DNA of 36,803 nt from an uncultured Candidatus Nemicrothrix sp. GTDB lineage: Bacteria; Actinomycetota; Acidimicrobiia; Acidimicrobiales; Acidimicrobilacustridaceae. Of the stretch, positions 6,622 through 15,191 are shown in pieces. The notes beneath the pieces were generated by a model. It was not told the origin of the DNA and ran no database searches. It saw nothing but the letters and a program-made list of their open reading frames with translations. The position numbers and the translations under genes are program-made. Every line of letters begins with the position of its first letter. Within the stretch, counting starts at the first letter, position 1. The DNA is taken from positions 1-36,803 of the forward strand of contig CAIPQK010000112.1 in the NCBI GenBank assembly GCA_903867185.1, given 5' to 3'.

Positions 6622-8604
6622 ATGCGAGCATCACTCGGTGAGATCGAAACGGCGCTCGTTTCGCTCGCGCGTTCCCTTGCAATAGATACAGGCGTTTCGA
6701 GCATCGAGGAACTTCCTCCGTTTGCCGATGCTGACAAGGCATGGAGTGCGCTCGAAACAAGCGGGTTGCTCAGCCTTCGCAACGACGGTGGTTCGGTTCT
6801 CGATCTGATTCTTTGTGCGGAACAATTTGCAGCAACGCTAAGCGCGTCACCCTTTCTCGGAGCAGTCCTCGGCCGTGAACTCGTCGGGCCAACAAGCGAC
6901 CGCATCGTTGCCAGCCTTGATGGCCACATCGCTCCCGATGCGCTCGGTGCTGAGAAGGTTGCGTTCGTTCGCGTAGGTCACACTCACCTAACCAATTCGG
7001 ATTCGGTGATCCAGACCGCCGATCGGTCTCGGGTCGCGATGACAACTGCGTCGTCTGATGTCACATCGATCAGTGCCGCAGACGAAGCGGGTTTCCTTGC
7101 CCTCACGCAACTTCTTTTAGGCGCTGATCTTGTGGGCAATGGAATCGCTGCCATCGAAGACGCTGTTTCCTATGCATGCGAGCGTGAGCAATTCGGCGCT
7201 CCAATCGGCAGTTTCCAAGCCCTACAGCATCTTCTTGCTGATGCATGGGTTGATCTCGTTGCTGCGCGTAACGCACTTCGGTCAGCGGCATGGAAACTCG
7301 GGAATGGCACAAGTGATGCGCACTCGGCGGCCGCTCGCGCATCGCTCGTTGCTTCCGAAGCCGGCGTTGGTGGTTGCGAGACTGCCACCCAGGTTCTTGG
7401 CGGGATAGGACACACGTGGGAGCACCTCGCTTCGGTCCGTCTTCGACGCGCGCTCATGTCACGAGCGCTGCTGCCAACACCTTCCGACGAGCTGCTCTGC
7501 GCACGAATTGGCGTCACCCCTTCTGGCATTGCTCTCGCTGACGGCTTCGACCTTCGCGATGACGTCGTAGAAGCGTCATTCCGTGCACGCCTTCAATCCT
7601 GGCTTTCGACAAATCCGGTCATTACCGATTGGCACCGGCAACTCGCGGCAGCTGGTTTCGTAGGCGTTTCGATGCCAACCGAAGCGGGTGGTTTCGGACT
7701 TCCCGTGACCTGTGAAGCCATCGTTTCAGAGGAACTCGGCGACAACGGTTTTCCTTCACCTCCAGCAATCGCACACCTTGCCCATGCACTCGCCGAATTC
7801 GGAACCACCGAACAGCGAGAGGTGCACCTCGCACGCATGCTCGACGGTTCTGTTCGTTGGTGCCAGGGCTTTAGCGAACCCGGAGCCGGTTCCGACCTCG
7901 CGGCACTCCGAACTCGGGCAAACATCGACGGAGACGATTTCGTAATCAACGGCCGCAAGATCTGGACAAGTGAAGCCGCTCAGTCCGAGTGGATTCTTTT
8001 GCTGTGTCGAACCGACGAACATCCACATCGCGGACTTTCGGTACTTCTTCTCCCCCTTACTTCTCCCGGAATTGAAGTGTCGACCATCGTCACGGCCTGG
8101 GGATCTGAGGAATTCGCCGAGGTGTCATTTACCGATGTGCGTGTGCCGAAGTCTGCTCTTCTTGGTGTCGAAGGTCAGGGCTGGGAAATCGCCATGTCGT
8201 TACTTGCCGTCGAACGCGGGCCAGCTGATATCGGTTGGATCTCAAAGTTCCGCCGAATAGCATCTGCCCTACTCAGCGATCCGATCATCGCAAGTCGGCC
8301 CGACGTGCAACGCGTTGCGGCATGGATCGAAGCACTCGATGCCACCGTTGCCGTCACATTGACTGATCGACGAAATGGCACATTCGACTCAACCTCGGGA
8401 TCGATCGACAAACTCCTGATGACCAAGGTCGACCAACTTCTTCATGACATCGCACTTCAATCAGATTCTCAGGCGCTTTTCCAAGAGACAAGCGAAGCGC
8501 TCGAGCGCTACCTTTGGGCGCGTGCGGCAAGCGTGTTTGGCGGAACAAGCCAAATCCAGAAGAACATCGTTGCTCAGCGGATCCTGGGACTTCCGCGAAT
8601 CTGA
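6622..8604 (+). CDS. Fused two-domain acyl-CoA dehydrogenase
   Basis: 660 residues, nearly twice a normal acyl-CoA dehydrogenase. The N-half (about 1-305) looks like a degenerate subunit: it keeps YACEREQFGAPIGSFQALQ and QVLGGIGHTWEH, but little of the substrate-binding middle domain. The C-half (about 310-660) is complete: GFGLPVTCEAIVSEELG, CQGFSEPGAGSDLA (the flavin/substrate strand), RKIWTSEA, and the C-terminal ASVFGGTSQIQKNIVAQRILG. Actinobacterial steroid side-chain dehydrogenases such as FadE28-FadE29 (ChsE1-ChsE2) are alpha/beta heterotetramers with a similar division, so this reads as a fusion of both subunits. It would catalyse alpha,beta-dehydrogenation of a bulky acyl-CoA with FAD. 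It ends 8 bp before the convergent CoA ligase. The substrate is inferred only. Confidence 0.85.
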   Translation: MRASLGEIETALVSLARSLAIDTGVSSIEELPPFADADKAWSALETSGLLSLRNDGGSVLDLILCAEQFAATLSASPFLGAVLGRELVGPTSDRIVASLDGHIAPDALGAEKVAFVRVGHTHLTNSDSVIQTADRSRVAMTTASSDVTSISAADEAGFLALTQLLLGADLVGNGIAAIEDAVSYACEREQFGAPIGSFQALQHLLADAWVDLVAARNALRSAAWKLGNGTSDAHSAAARASLVASEAGVGGCETATQVLGGIGHTWEHLASVRLRRALMSRALLPTPSDELLCARIGVTPSGIALADGFDLRDDVVEASFRARLQSWLSTNPVITDWHRQLAAAGFVGVSMPTEAGGFGLPVTCEAIVSEELGDNGFPSPPAIAHLAHALAEFGTTEQREVHLARMLDGSVRWCQGFSEPGAGSDLAALRTRANIDGDDFVINGRKIWTSEAAQSEWILLLCRTDEHPHRGLSVLLLPLTSPGIEVSTIVTAWGSEEFAEVSFTDVRVPKSALLGVEGQGWEIAMSLLAVERGPADIGWISKFRRIASALLSDPIIASRPDVQRVAAWIEALDATVAVTLTDRRNGTFDSTSGSIDKLLMTKVDQLLHDIALQSDSQALFQETSEALERYLWARAASVFGGTSQIQKNIVAQRILGLPRI

Positions 8605-8612
8605 CGTTTCGT

Positions 8613-10115
8613 TCAGCCACGAACCAGATCGACGGCGTCGCGAACCTTATCTTTCTGAATTTTTCCCATCGGATTGCGTTCAATCGCTTCGACGAAAACG
8701 ATTTCCTCTGGGCACTTGTACTTGGCCAACCCGAGCGAGATGCAATGTTCGGCGAGCCCAGAAACATCAAGAGAGCCACCCGGAGCAAGAACGATTGCGG
8801 CACACACGCGCTCGCCGGTCCTGGAATCGGGAAGCCCAATGACCGCAACATCCGCAACTGACTCATGGAACAGAACGGCTTCTTCAACTTCTGTTGCTGA
8901 AATGTTCTCGGCATTGCGAATGACGACATCTTTCAATCGGCCAACGATACGAATTCGGTCATCGTCCGAAATTTCAGCTAAGTCACCGGTTCGAAACCAG
9001 CCGTCGTCTGTGAATGCTGCAACGTCGAGAGATTCGTCAACGTATCCAAGGAAACATTGGGCGCCTCGTAGCTGAAGCTCGCCATCGATAACACGGGCCT
9101 CAACTCCTGGTCCGGCGGGACCGACATCGCGACCAACTTCTGGGCCATCAAACCATTCACACGTGCAGTTCGGAACTTCAGTAAGTCCGTAGGCCCCAAC
9201 TACACCCGCTACGCCAAACGTGTCGATGAGCGCTTGATTGACGTCTCCGGGAATCGGAGCTCCACCACCCACACATCCGCGCACGTTCGGAAATAACGAA
9301 CCGCCCTCGTGGCGATGTTCCGCTTCAAGGAATGCGCGGAAAAATGGAACGGCAGAACCCAACATTGTCGGTTTGTGTGTTGCCATGCGGTCGGCGGTCG
9401 TCGCCGGATCGAAGACGTCGAACAGCACAAGACGAACACCGGTATTGAGTGAGGTCACCAACATCGCGATTCCACCGATATGAGAAAATGGCCATGCGAT
9501 GGGGTACACATCGTCTGGCCCGAATCCCAAACGTTCCGAAAGCGACGCGGCCGATGCCATGGCGGACTTGTCGGTATGGCGAACGCCTTTCGGCGCTGCC
9601 GTTGTCCCTGAGGAGAAATAAATCCAGCGACCGTCATCGTTCGTACTTGGTGCTGTTGGAAGCGCCGACGGATCACCCTGAGGCAATCGCAATGGCGTCG
9701 TCGCTTCAACCAACACTTCGTAATCCGCAGTCCAAGAGCGAAGCCCAAGTTCATTCGCCATCACTGCATGGCCGAACCCACGCCAACGATCGGGGACGAT
9801 TAACAGATCGGTTCCGATCTGACTAGCGATATGTCCAACTTCCGCGTGGCGGAGCATTGAGATAATTGGATTCTGAACAACTCCAAGCCGCGCGCACGCG
9901 ACGAGCATGACCACCGCCTCAAGCGTGGTCGGAATCTGCCATGAAACGACGCCACCAGGAACGACGCCAAGTTCGACAAGGCCTGCAGCGACCCGTTCAG
10001 CGGCATCACGAAGTTCGACGGTGGTGAGCGAACGACCGTAATCATCAGCAGCGACCACACGATCGGGGTGCTGCTGCGCAGTCGAGTTCACAAAGTCCCA
10101 GAACGTCTCAGCCAT
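8613..10115 (-). CDS. Acyl-CoA synthetase / AMP-dependent ligase
   Basis: 500 residues of the ANL adenylating family. Phosphate loop YFSSGTTAAPKG at 166-177, GAYGLTEVPN (A5 region), GWFRTGDLAEI (A7), GRLKDVVIRNAENISATEVEE (A8 hinge) and the C-terminal catalytic lysine in NPMGKIQKDKV near 481-491. It would activate a carboxylic acid to acyl-AMP and then acyl-CoA, feeding the convergent acyl-CoA dehydrogenase and crotonase. The closest feel is the cyclohexanecarboxylate/medium-chain CoA ligase branch, but the substrate cannot be fixed. No good ribosome site precedes the ATG; CAGTCT 6 nt upstream could be a weak -10 of a leaderless message. Confidence 0.9.
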   Translation of the reverse strand: MAETFWDFVNSTAQQHPDRVVAADDYGRSLTTVELRDAAERVAAGLVELGVVPGGVVSWQIPTTLEAVVMLVACARLGVVQNPIISMLRHAEVGHIASQIGTDLLIVPDRWRGFGHAVMANELGLRSWTADYEVLVEATTPLRLPQGDPSALPTAPSTNDDGRWIYFSSGTTAAPKGVRHTDKSAMASAASLSERLGFGPDDVYPIAWPFSHIGGIAMLVTSLNTGVRLVLFDVFDPATTADRMATHKPTMLGSAVPFFRAFLEAEHRHEGGSLFPNVRGCVGGGAPIPGDVNQALIDTFGVAGVVGAYGLTEVPNCTCEWFDGPEVGRDVGPAGPGVEARVIDGELQLRGAQCFLGYVDESLDVAAFTDDGWFRTGDLAEISDDDRIRIVGRLKDVVIRNAENISATEVEEAVLFHESVADVAVIGLPDSRTGERVCAAIVLAPGGSLDVSGLAEHCISLGLAKYKCPEEIVFVEAIERNPMGKIQKDKVRDAVDLVRG

Positions 10116-10244
10116 TTGGTCAGACTGCCACGTTCGGTCAGGCGGCGAACAAACCTCATTTCACGGCTGTTTCGTTCGAGCTGTGACCTATCAAGGGCTT
10201 GTCTCAAGGAGATACATTGAGCAGTCGCCCAACTGGAGTCCTCC
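10116..10244. other. Divergent promoter region, CoA ligase / three-domain protein
   Basis: 129 bp between divergently read genes, so promoters for both must lie here or reach in. A TACATT at 10213-10218 is a possible -10 for the rightward gene, with GGAG at 10234-10237 as its ribosome site 7 nt before the GTG. No clear -35 or operator palindrome is visible. Confidence 0.3.
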
Positions 10245-13200
10245 GTGAGACTTGACCAACCCATCATTCGACTGCCGATCAGCACCGATATCGAGGCCCT
10301 TATCGCCGAGATCAGTGCGATCCCTGAAGACGTCTGGCGTCCCCATCCTGAAGGTATGCCCGGCAACAGCGCCCTACCTCTGGTTTCCGTCATGGGCGAT
10401 CCAACCAACGATTCCGTCGTAGGCCCGATGCGACCGACACCGCATTTGGAAACACTGCCGTCAGTCATAAATGTCATGGCGGGGCTGACCGGACTCGGCT
10501 GTCCAATTGGTCGCACCCGATTGATGCGAATCGACATCGAATCAGAAGTGAAATCGCATGTCGACACCAATCGCTATTGGTGGGACCACCTTCGTGTCCA
10601 CATTCCGATTATCACCGACCCCGCCGTGCTGTTTCACGTTGATGATGAATCAGTGCACATGGAACCGGGCAGTTGTTGGGTGTTCGATACATGGCAACCT
10701 CACCGGGTAGAGAACCCAGTAAATGCTCCGCGTATTCACTTAGTCATCGACACTGTTGGCGGTGCCGGTTTTTGGTCGCTCATCGACAGGCAGACGGGAG
10801 CGCTTGACCCCAATTCACCACTCCCCGCGCTGCAAAAGGTCAACGCAATTGCGTTTGAAACTGCGAACCAACCATCAGTGATGCCCTCTGCAGAAATCGA
10901 CCAAACGCTCGCCAACGTTCTTCACCAGTTCGCCGAGGTTGACCTCGATAAGGCGGTTGCACTCGACCAAGCGCTCATTTCTTTCCGACGTTCTTGGAAA
11001 GCATGCTGGTCTCACTTTGGCGACAACCCTCAAGGGTTTGATTCATTTGACAAACTCCGCGATGAAGCCGACGCGGTCGTCGACCTCATCGATGATCAAC
11101 TTCCCAATACGGTGAAAGTCAACGAAGCAATCCGTCAACTGGTGCTTCGTCCATCACTTGCGCGCGAAGCATTAAGCGGTTCCCCGCAGGTTGCACCTGC
11201 GACCGATCCCGGCGCTCTAGCGGCCACAGCAGCACCCACTTCAGCGCAGCCGCCGCAATCCACTTCGCCAGCAGTGCCTGCGGCAAAACAAATTGGTGAA
11301 CCGATCACTCTTGATCGTCCCGTGTTCATCATCTCCTCGCCTCGTTCGGGCAGCACGATGTTGTTCGAAGCAATGATGCGAGCAAAAGAGTCCTACACAA
11401 TTGGCGGCGAAAGCCATCAACTCATCGAAGCGTTTGCCGCACTCGCTCCTGCTGCACATGGGTGGGATTCAAACCGCCTCACCGTGGATGACATCAGCCC
11501 AGAAATCGTTGAGAAACTCAGTGGCTCTTTTGTACGTAGGTTGAAAAATCGTGACGGCGAGCCGGTGCAGCCCGGCTCAGTTGTGCGCATGATCGAAAAA
11601 ACTCCGAAGAACTCGCTGCGCATTCCATTTCTTGCTGCTGCATACCCAGACGCGAAATTCGTCTACTTGTGGCGTGACCCGCGTGAAACCATCAGCAGCA
11701 TGCTTGACGCTTGGCGCTCAGGACGCTTTGTCACCTACCCCGATCTGCCGGAATGGACAGGAGACCGCTGGTCGCTACTACTGACTCCTGGTTGGCGCGA
11801 TCTCATCGGGAAATCACTTCCCGAAATTGTTGCCAATCAGTGGGTAACGGCAACGACAATGATGCTCGATGACCTTGAAGCACTCGATCCCGACCGTTGG
11901 TGCGTCACGAGTTATTCAGCCCTACTGGCGGATCCCGATGCGGAACTCTCCCGTCTTTGCGCCAATCTCGATCTCACCTGGGATACCGAGACCGGCGGCG
12001 AACTTCCAATTTCGGCAACCACGCTTGAGGCACCGCAGCCCTCAAAGTGGGAGCGCAACGCCGAAGAGATGAAGAAAGTCTGGGACATCGTCGATCCCGT
12101 AGCGGTTCGTGCGCACGATGTCTTCGCCGACCCGCCGCCCATTCAACCTTCGAAAACTCGATCTGCTGAAGCAGTGAAGGTTGGGCTCACTGAAGAACCC
12201 GATGGCGCTATCCCCACGGATTTCTCAAGTGTGTTTACCGGTTCGTTTGCCAGCATCCTTGAGGCGGCGAATTGTTCTCTCGCCATCACCACCTATCAGA
12301 GCGGTCGGCTTGTTCTTGTTCGCCGTGACGGCGACAAGGTCAATACCCACCTCCGCTACTTTGCGAGCCCGATGGGTGTCGCGGTGCAAGGCGCAAAGTT
12401 GGCGCTCGGCACCAAGACCACCGTGTGGGAGTTCTGGAACCAACAGGCTGCTGCGTCAACCATTGACCCTGAAGGTCGTATCGACGCGTGTTACATGCCT
12501 CGTCGTGGTCACACCACGGGTGACATTCGGATTCATGATCTTGGCTACGACGCCGACGGCCAACTTTGGGCTGTCGCAACACGCTTCTCCTGCTTGGTCA
12601 CGTTCGACCGCGAAAATTCCTTCGCGCCGCAGTGGAGGCCGCAGTTCATTTCCGGATTGTCTGCCGACGACCGCTGCCATCTCAACGGGTTGGCCATGGT
12701 CGATGGCCGACCGAAATACGTCACCGTTCTTGGCATGACCGATACGCCCAACGGTTGGCGCGACGACAAAGCCGCTGGTGGCGCGATTCTCGACATTGAC
12801 GGCGGGGCTCCAATCACTGTCGGCTTGTCGATGCCTCACTCGCCGCGCTGGCATAACGGCAAATTGTGGGTGCTTGAGTCTGGCCGCGGCGCACTCTGCA
12901 CCGTCGATGTTGAAACCGGTGAACGCGAAACCATCGCGATTCTCCCGGGCTTCACCCGAGGTCTTTCCTTCGTTGGAAACATCGCGTTTATCGGTCTCTC
13001 AAAAGTTCGAGAAACCGTGTTTGACGGTTTGCCAATCACGCAAGCCGATACGCCTCGCGAATGCGGAGTGTGGGCAGTCGACATCAACACCGGCTCCATC
13101 GTCGGCTTTATGCGGTTCGAAGGCTCAGTTACCGAACTCTTTGAAGTCGCAGTACTTCCCGGCACACTTTGGCCCGAACTCGTCGAACCAGGCGCAGAAG

Positions 13201-13274
13201 CAACGAACGACGCGTTCGTGTTGTCTGACGAAGCGTTGAAAGATGTGATTCAACCAGCCAAAAAGGCTGACTGA
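10245..13274 (+). CDS. Asp/Asn beta-hydroxylase-like - sulfotransferase - TIGR03032 fusion protein
   Basis: 1009 residues in three parts. Residues 1-175 resemble the aspartyl/asparaginyl beta-hydroxylase fold: SHVDT (His105, Asp107), LRVHI, FDTWQPHRVEN (His153) and RIHLVID (Arg163), giving candidate Fe ligands and a 2-oxoglutarate Arg. A helical stretch and a Pro/Ala-rich linker (315-355) follow. Residues 358-625 are a sulfotransferase: the PAPS loop IISSPRSGSTML (362-373), EKTPKNSLRIPFL, and the 3'-phosphate segment LWRDPRETISS (475-485). Residues about 660-1000 match my recollection of TIGR03032/DUF4915, with repeated SPMGVAVQG, HLNGLAMVDGRPKYVT, MPHSPRWHNGKLWVLESG units that look beta-propeller-like. 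No signal peptide or membrane span is seen, so it is probably cytoplasmic. Hydroxylation followed by sulfation of one substrate is an inference. The GTG start has GGAG 7 nt upstream. It stands alone, between a divergent ligase and convergent carD. Confidence 0.8.
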   Translation: MRLDQPIIRLPISTDIEALIAEISAIPEDVWRPHPEGMPGNSALPLVSVMGDPTNDSVVGPMRPTPHLETLPSVINVMAGLTGLGCPIGRTRLMRIDIESEVKSHVDTNRYWWDHLRVHIPIITDPAVLFHVDDESVHMEPGSCWVFDTWQPHRVENPVNAPRIHLVIDTVGGAGFWSLIDRQTGALDPNSPLPALQKVNAIAFETANQPSVMPSAEIDQTLANVLHQFAEVDLDKAVALDQALISFRRSWKACWSHFGDNPQGFDSFDKLRDEADAVVDLIDDQLPNTVKVNEAIRQLVLRPSLAREALSGSPQVAPATDPGALAATAAPTSAQPPQSTSPAVPAAKQIGEPITLDRPVFIISSPRSGSTMLFEAMMRAKESYTIGGESHQLIEAFAALAPAAHGWDSNRLTVDDISPEIVEKLSGSFVRRLKNRDGEPVQPGSVVRMIEKTPKNSLRIPFLAAAYPDAKFVYLWRDPRETISSMLDAWRSGRFVTYPDLPEWTGDRWSLLLTPGWRDLIGKSLPEIVANQWVTATTMMLDDLEALDPDRWCVTSYSALLADPDAELSRLCANLDLTWDTETGGELPISATTLEAPQPSKWERNAEEMKKVWDIVDPVAVRAHDVFADPPPIQPSKTRSAEAVKVGLTEEPDGAIPTDFSSVFTGSFASILEAANCSLAITTYQSGRLVLVRRDGDKVNTHLRYFASPMGVAVQGAKLALGTKTTVWEFWNQQAAASTIDPEGRIDACYMPRRGHTTGDIRIHDLGYDADGQLWAVATRFSCLVTFDRENSFAPQWRPQFISGLSADDRCHLNGLAMVDGRPKYVTVLGMTDTPNGWRDDKAAGGAILDIDGGAPITVGLSMPHSPRWHNGKLWVLESGRGALCTVDVETGERETIAILPGFTRGLSFVGNIAFIGLSKVRETVFDGLPITQADTPRECGVWAVDINTGSIVGFMRFEGSVTELFEVAVLPGTLWPELVEPGAEATNDAFVLSDEALKDVIQPAKKAD

Positions 13275-13277
13275 GTT

Positions 13278-13784
13278 TTAATCTTCAGCGAGAACGAGGT
13301 CGACGCGTTCGCCGGCGTCTTCCATCGTGGTGTTCCACGACACTGCGAGTTCCGACACAAGGATGCGTCGAGCACGGATCTGCATTGCTTTCTCGGCGCT
13401 CGAAAGCGATGACTGGCGATCGCGGAGTGCGAGGTTTCGAACAACCTCTGCACATTCGTAGATATCGCCAGACTTCATCTTCTCTTGGTGATTCTTGAAT
13501 CGACGTGACCAGTTCGTCGGAACGCGAACGTTACGAACGGCAAGCACTGCGAGTACGTCTTCAACTTCTTCTTCAGAAATTGCCTGACGAACACCAAGAT
13601 CTTCTGCTCGATCTTCGGGCACCGACACCTTGAGGTTGCCGCCGCGCCATGAGTCGTCACCAGCAGCAACTGACAGCTCGAGGTACTTGACCTTCTTGCC
13701 ATCGACCACTCGAGTCGAGCGACCGGTGACCTCGGCAGTGCCGTGAGCGGGATAGATGACCTTGGAACCGACGGTGAACTTCAT
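13278..13784 (-). CDS. carD: CarD family transcriptional regulator
   Basis: 168 residues, close to the 162 of mycobacterial CarD. The N-terminal RNA polymerase-interaction (Tudor-like) domain is FTVGSKVIYPAHGTAEVTG; the C-terminal helical DNA-binding domain contains the conserved Trp in TNWSRRFKNHQEKMKSGD and then ECAEVVRNLALRDRQSSLSSAE. CarD binds the RNAP beta subunit and stabilises open complexes, mainly at rRNA and housekeeping promoters. The start at 13784 is chosen because the CarD domain begins there and AGGAAGG sits about 7 nt upstream; a longer frame to 13838 adds 18 unrelated residues. It converges on the three-domain gene with a 3-bp gap. Confidence 0.93.
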   Translation of the reverse strand: MKFTVGSKVIYPAHGTAEVTGRSTRVVDGKKVKYLELSVAAGDDSWRGGNLKVSVPEDRAEDLGVRQAISEEEVEDVLAVLAVRNVRVPTNWSRRFKNHQEKMKSGDIYECAEVVRNLALRDRQSSLSSAEKAMQIRARRILVSELAVSWNTTMEDAGERVDLVLAED

Positions 13785-13871
13785 GAATGCCTTCCTGCAA
13801 ACCGGGTCACAAGTATGGCCAATGAAACGAGAGATCACACCATCTCGCCGTGCGACCCTGATTCGAGCCCG

Positions 13872-15191
13872 TTACTCCATTGAGGGAAACACCCCGGGAA
13901 CGGAAGAATCCTTGTCTCCAGCCAGTTCCTCGCCGGCCAAGATCGATGCTCGCTCGATGGCCTCGGCCTCTTCCTCAGAGACCACTTCCTCGGTAGATCT
14001 TCGCAACGAGGGCCATGCCACCGCTGCAGTGATCAGACACGCAAGGCCACCTGTGATGTAGGTCGCCCTTGGGTCGATGTGCTGGCCAATCCAACCAATG
14101 ACCGGACCACCGATCGGCGTGGTTCCAATAATTGCCGTGATGTACAACGCCATCACGCGGCCGCGAACCGAGACGGGAGAGGTGAGTTGGAGTGTCGCCG
14201 AGTTCATCGTGATGAACGCGACGCTGCCACTTCCGACAAATAACAGAGCGATCGCCATTGTCCAGAACGTCGGCATGAACGCAGCGAGCAGCATCGTTGC
14301 CCCAAGGAAGGTCGCAGCGAAACCCAGTCGCCTGTGCGTCGCACGACCAAATCTTGCGATCAGTAGTCCCCCGGCGACTGAGCCAATGCCCATCATCGAT
14401 GACAGCACGCCATACCCGGTTGCTTCTCGATGAAACGTGAACCTGGCGAAAAGAGGAAGCGCGATCTGATTTTCGTAGGCGAGCATGCCAATCACGACGG
14501 TCATCAACATCGGGGTACGCAAACGCGGATCTGCCCAAACGACTTTCACGCCTTCGCGGATCTGCCCCTTCTCCCGTTTCACCGGAGCCTTCGGCACAAA
14601 CTCAGATCTACGCATCAGGAGAAGAGCAATCGAAATCCCGAGGAAACTGACCCCGTTCACCAAGAACGGCACCGCGAGTCCGAACGCTGCAATAAGAACA
14701 CCCGCAATCGCTGGTCCGAAGATACGGGCGATGTTGTTTGCAGTACTTCCGATCCCAACCGCGCTCGTGATGTCATCGGGTCCTACAAGTTCGTAGACAA
14801 ACGAGGAACGAATTGGCATATCGAATGCGTTAACGGTGCCGAAGGCCGCAGCAAGAGCGAACAAACTCCAGACCGAAATCGTGTCGGTGGCCACCATCAC
14901 ACCTAGTGCCGTCGCGATCGTTGCAGCGAGAACTTGGGTGATCTGCAACATGTGCCATCGGCTATGTCGATCGGCGAGTGTCCCGGCAAATGCGCCAAAG
15001 AGGAGCGTCGGGGTGAATTGCGCCGCACTCACGAGACCGAGCATTCCGCCGCTGCCAGTCACTTTGAGAACAAGCCAACCCATCGCGACGGTCTGCATCC
15101 AGGTTCCGGCTTGAGACTCAACTTGACCAGTGAGATACAAGCGAAAATTGCGATGGCGAAGAGCGGAGAACCCGCTGCCTTTATTTTTCAC
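13872..15191 (-). CDS. MFS transporter, EntS-like exporter family
   Basis: 439 residues with about 12 hydrophobic segments. It opens with FSALRHRNFRLYLTGQVESQAGTWMQTVAMGWLVL, split between a basic start and the first helix, which is typical of the MFS_3/enterobactin exporter (EntS) group, and carries the loop motif GTLADRHSRW (motif A) between helices 2 and 3. AFDMPIRSSFVYELVG is another signature of the group. Such proteins export small molecules using the proton gradient; the substrate is unknown. Its start overlaps the end of the MOT1-like transporter gene by 11 bp (15181-15191), so the two are one transcription unit. The last 40 residues are an acidic cytoplasmic tail. Confidence 0.85.
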   Translation of the reverse strand: MKNKGSGFSALRHRNFRLYLTGQVESQAGTWMQTVAMGWLVLKVTGSGGMLGLVSAAQFTPTLLFGAFAGTLADRHSRWHMLQITQVLAATIATALGVMVATDTISVWSLFALAAAFGTVNAFDMPIRSSFVYELVGPDDITSAVGIGSTANNIARIFGPAIAGVLIAAFGLAVPFLVNGVSFLGISIALLLMRRSEFVPKAPVKREKGQIREGVKVVWADPRLRTPMLMTVVIGMLAYENQIALPLFARFTFHREATGYGVLSSMMGIGSVAGGLLIARFGRATHRRLGFAATFLGATMLLAAFMPTFWTMAIALLFVGSGSVAFITMNSATLQLTSPVSVRGRVMALYITAIIGTTPIGGPVIGWIGQHIDPRATYITGGLACLITAAVAWPSLRRSTEEVVSEEEAEAIERASILAGEELAGDKDSSVPGVFPSME

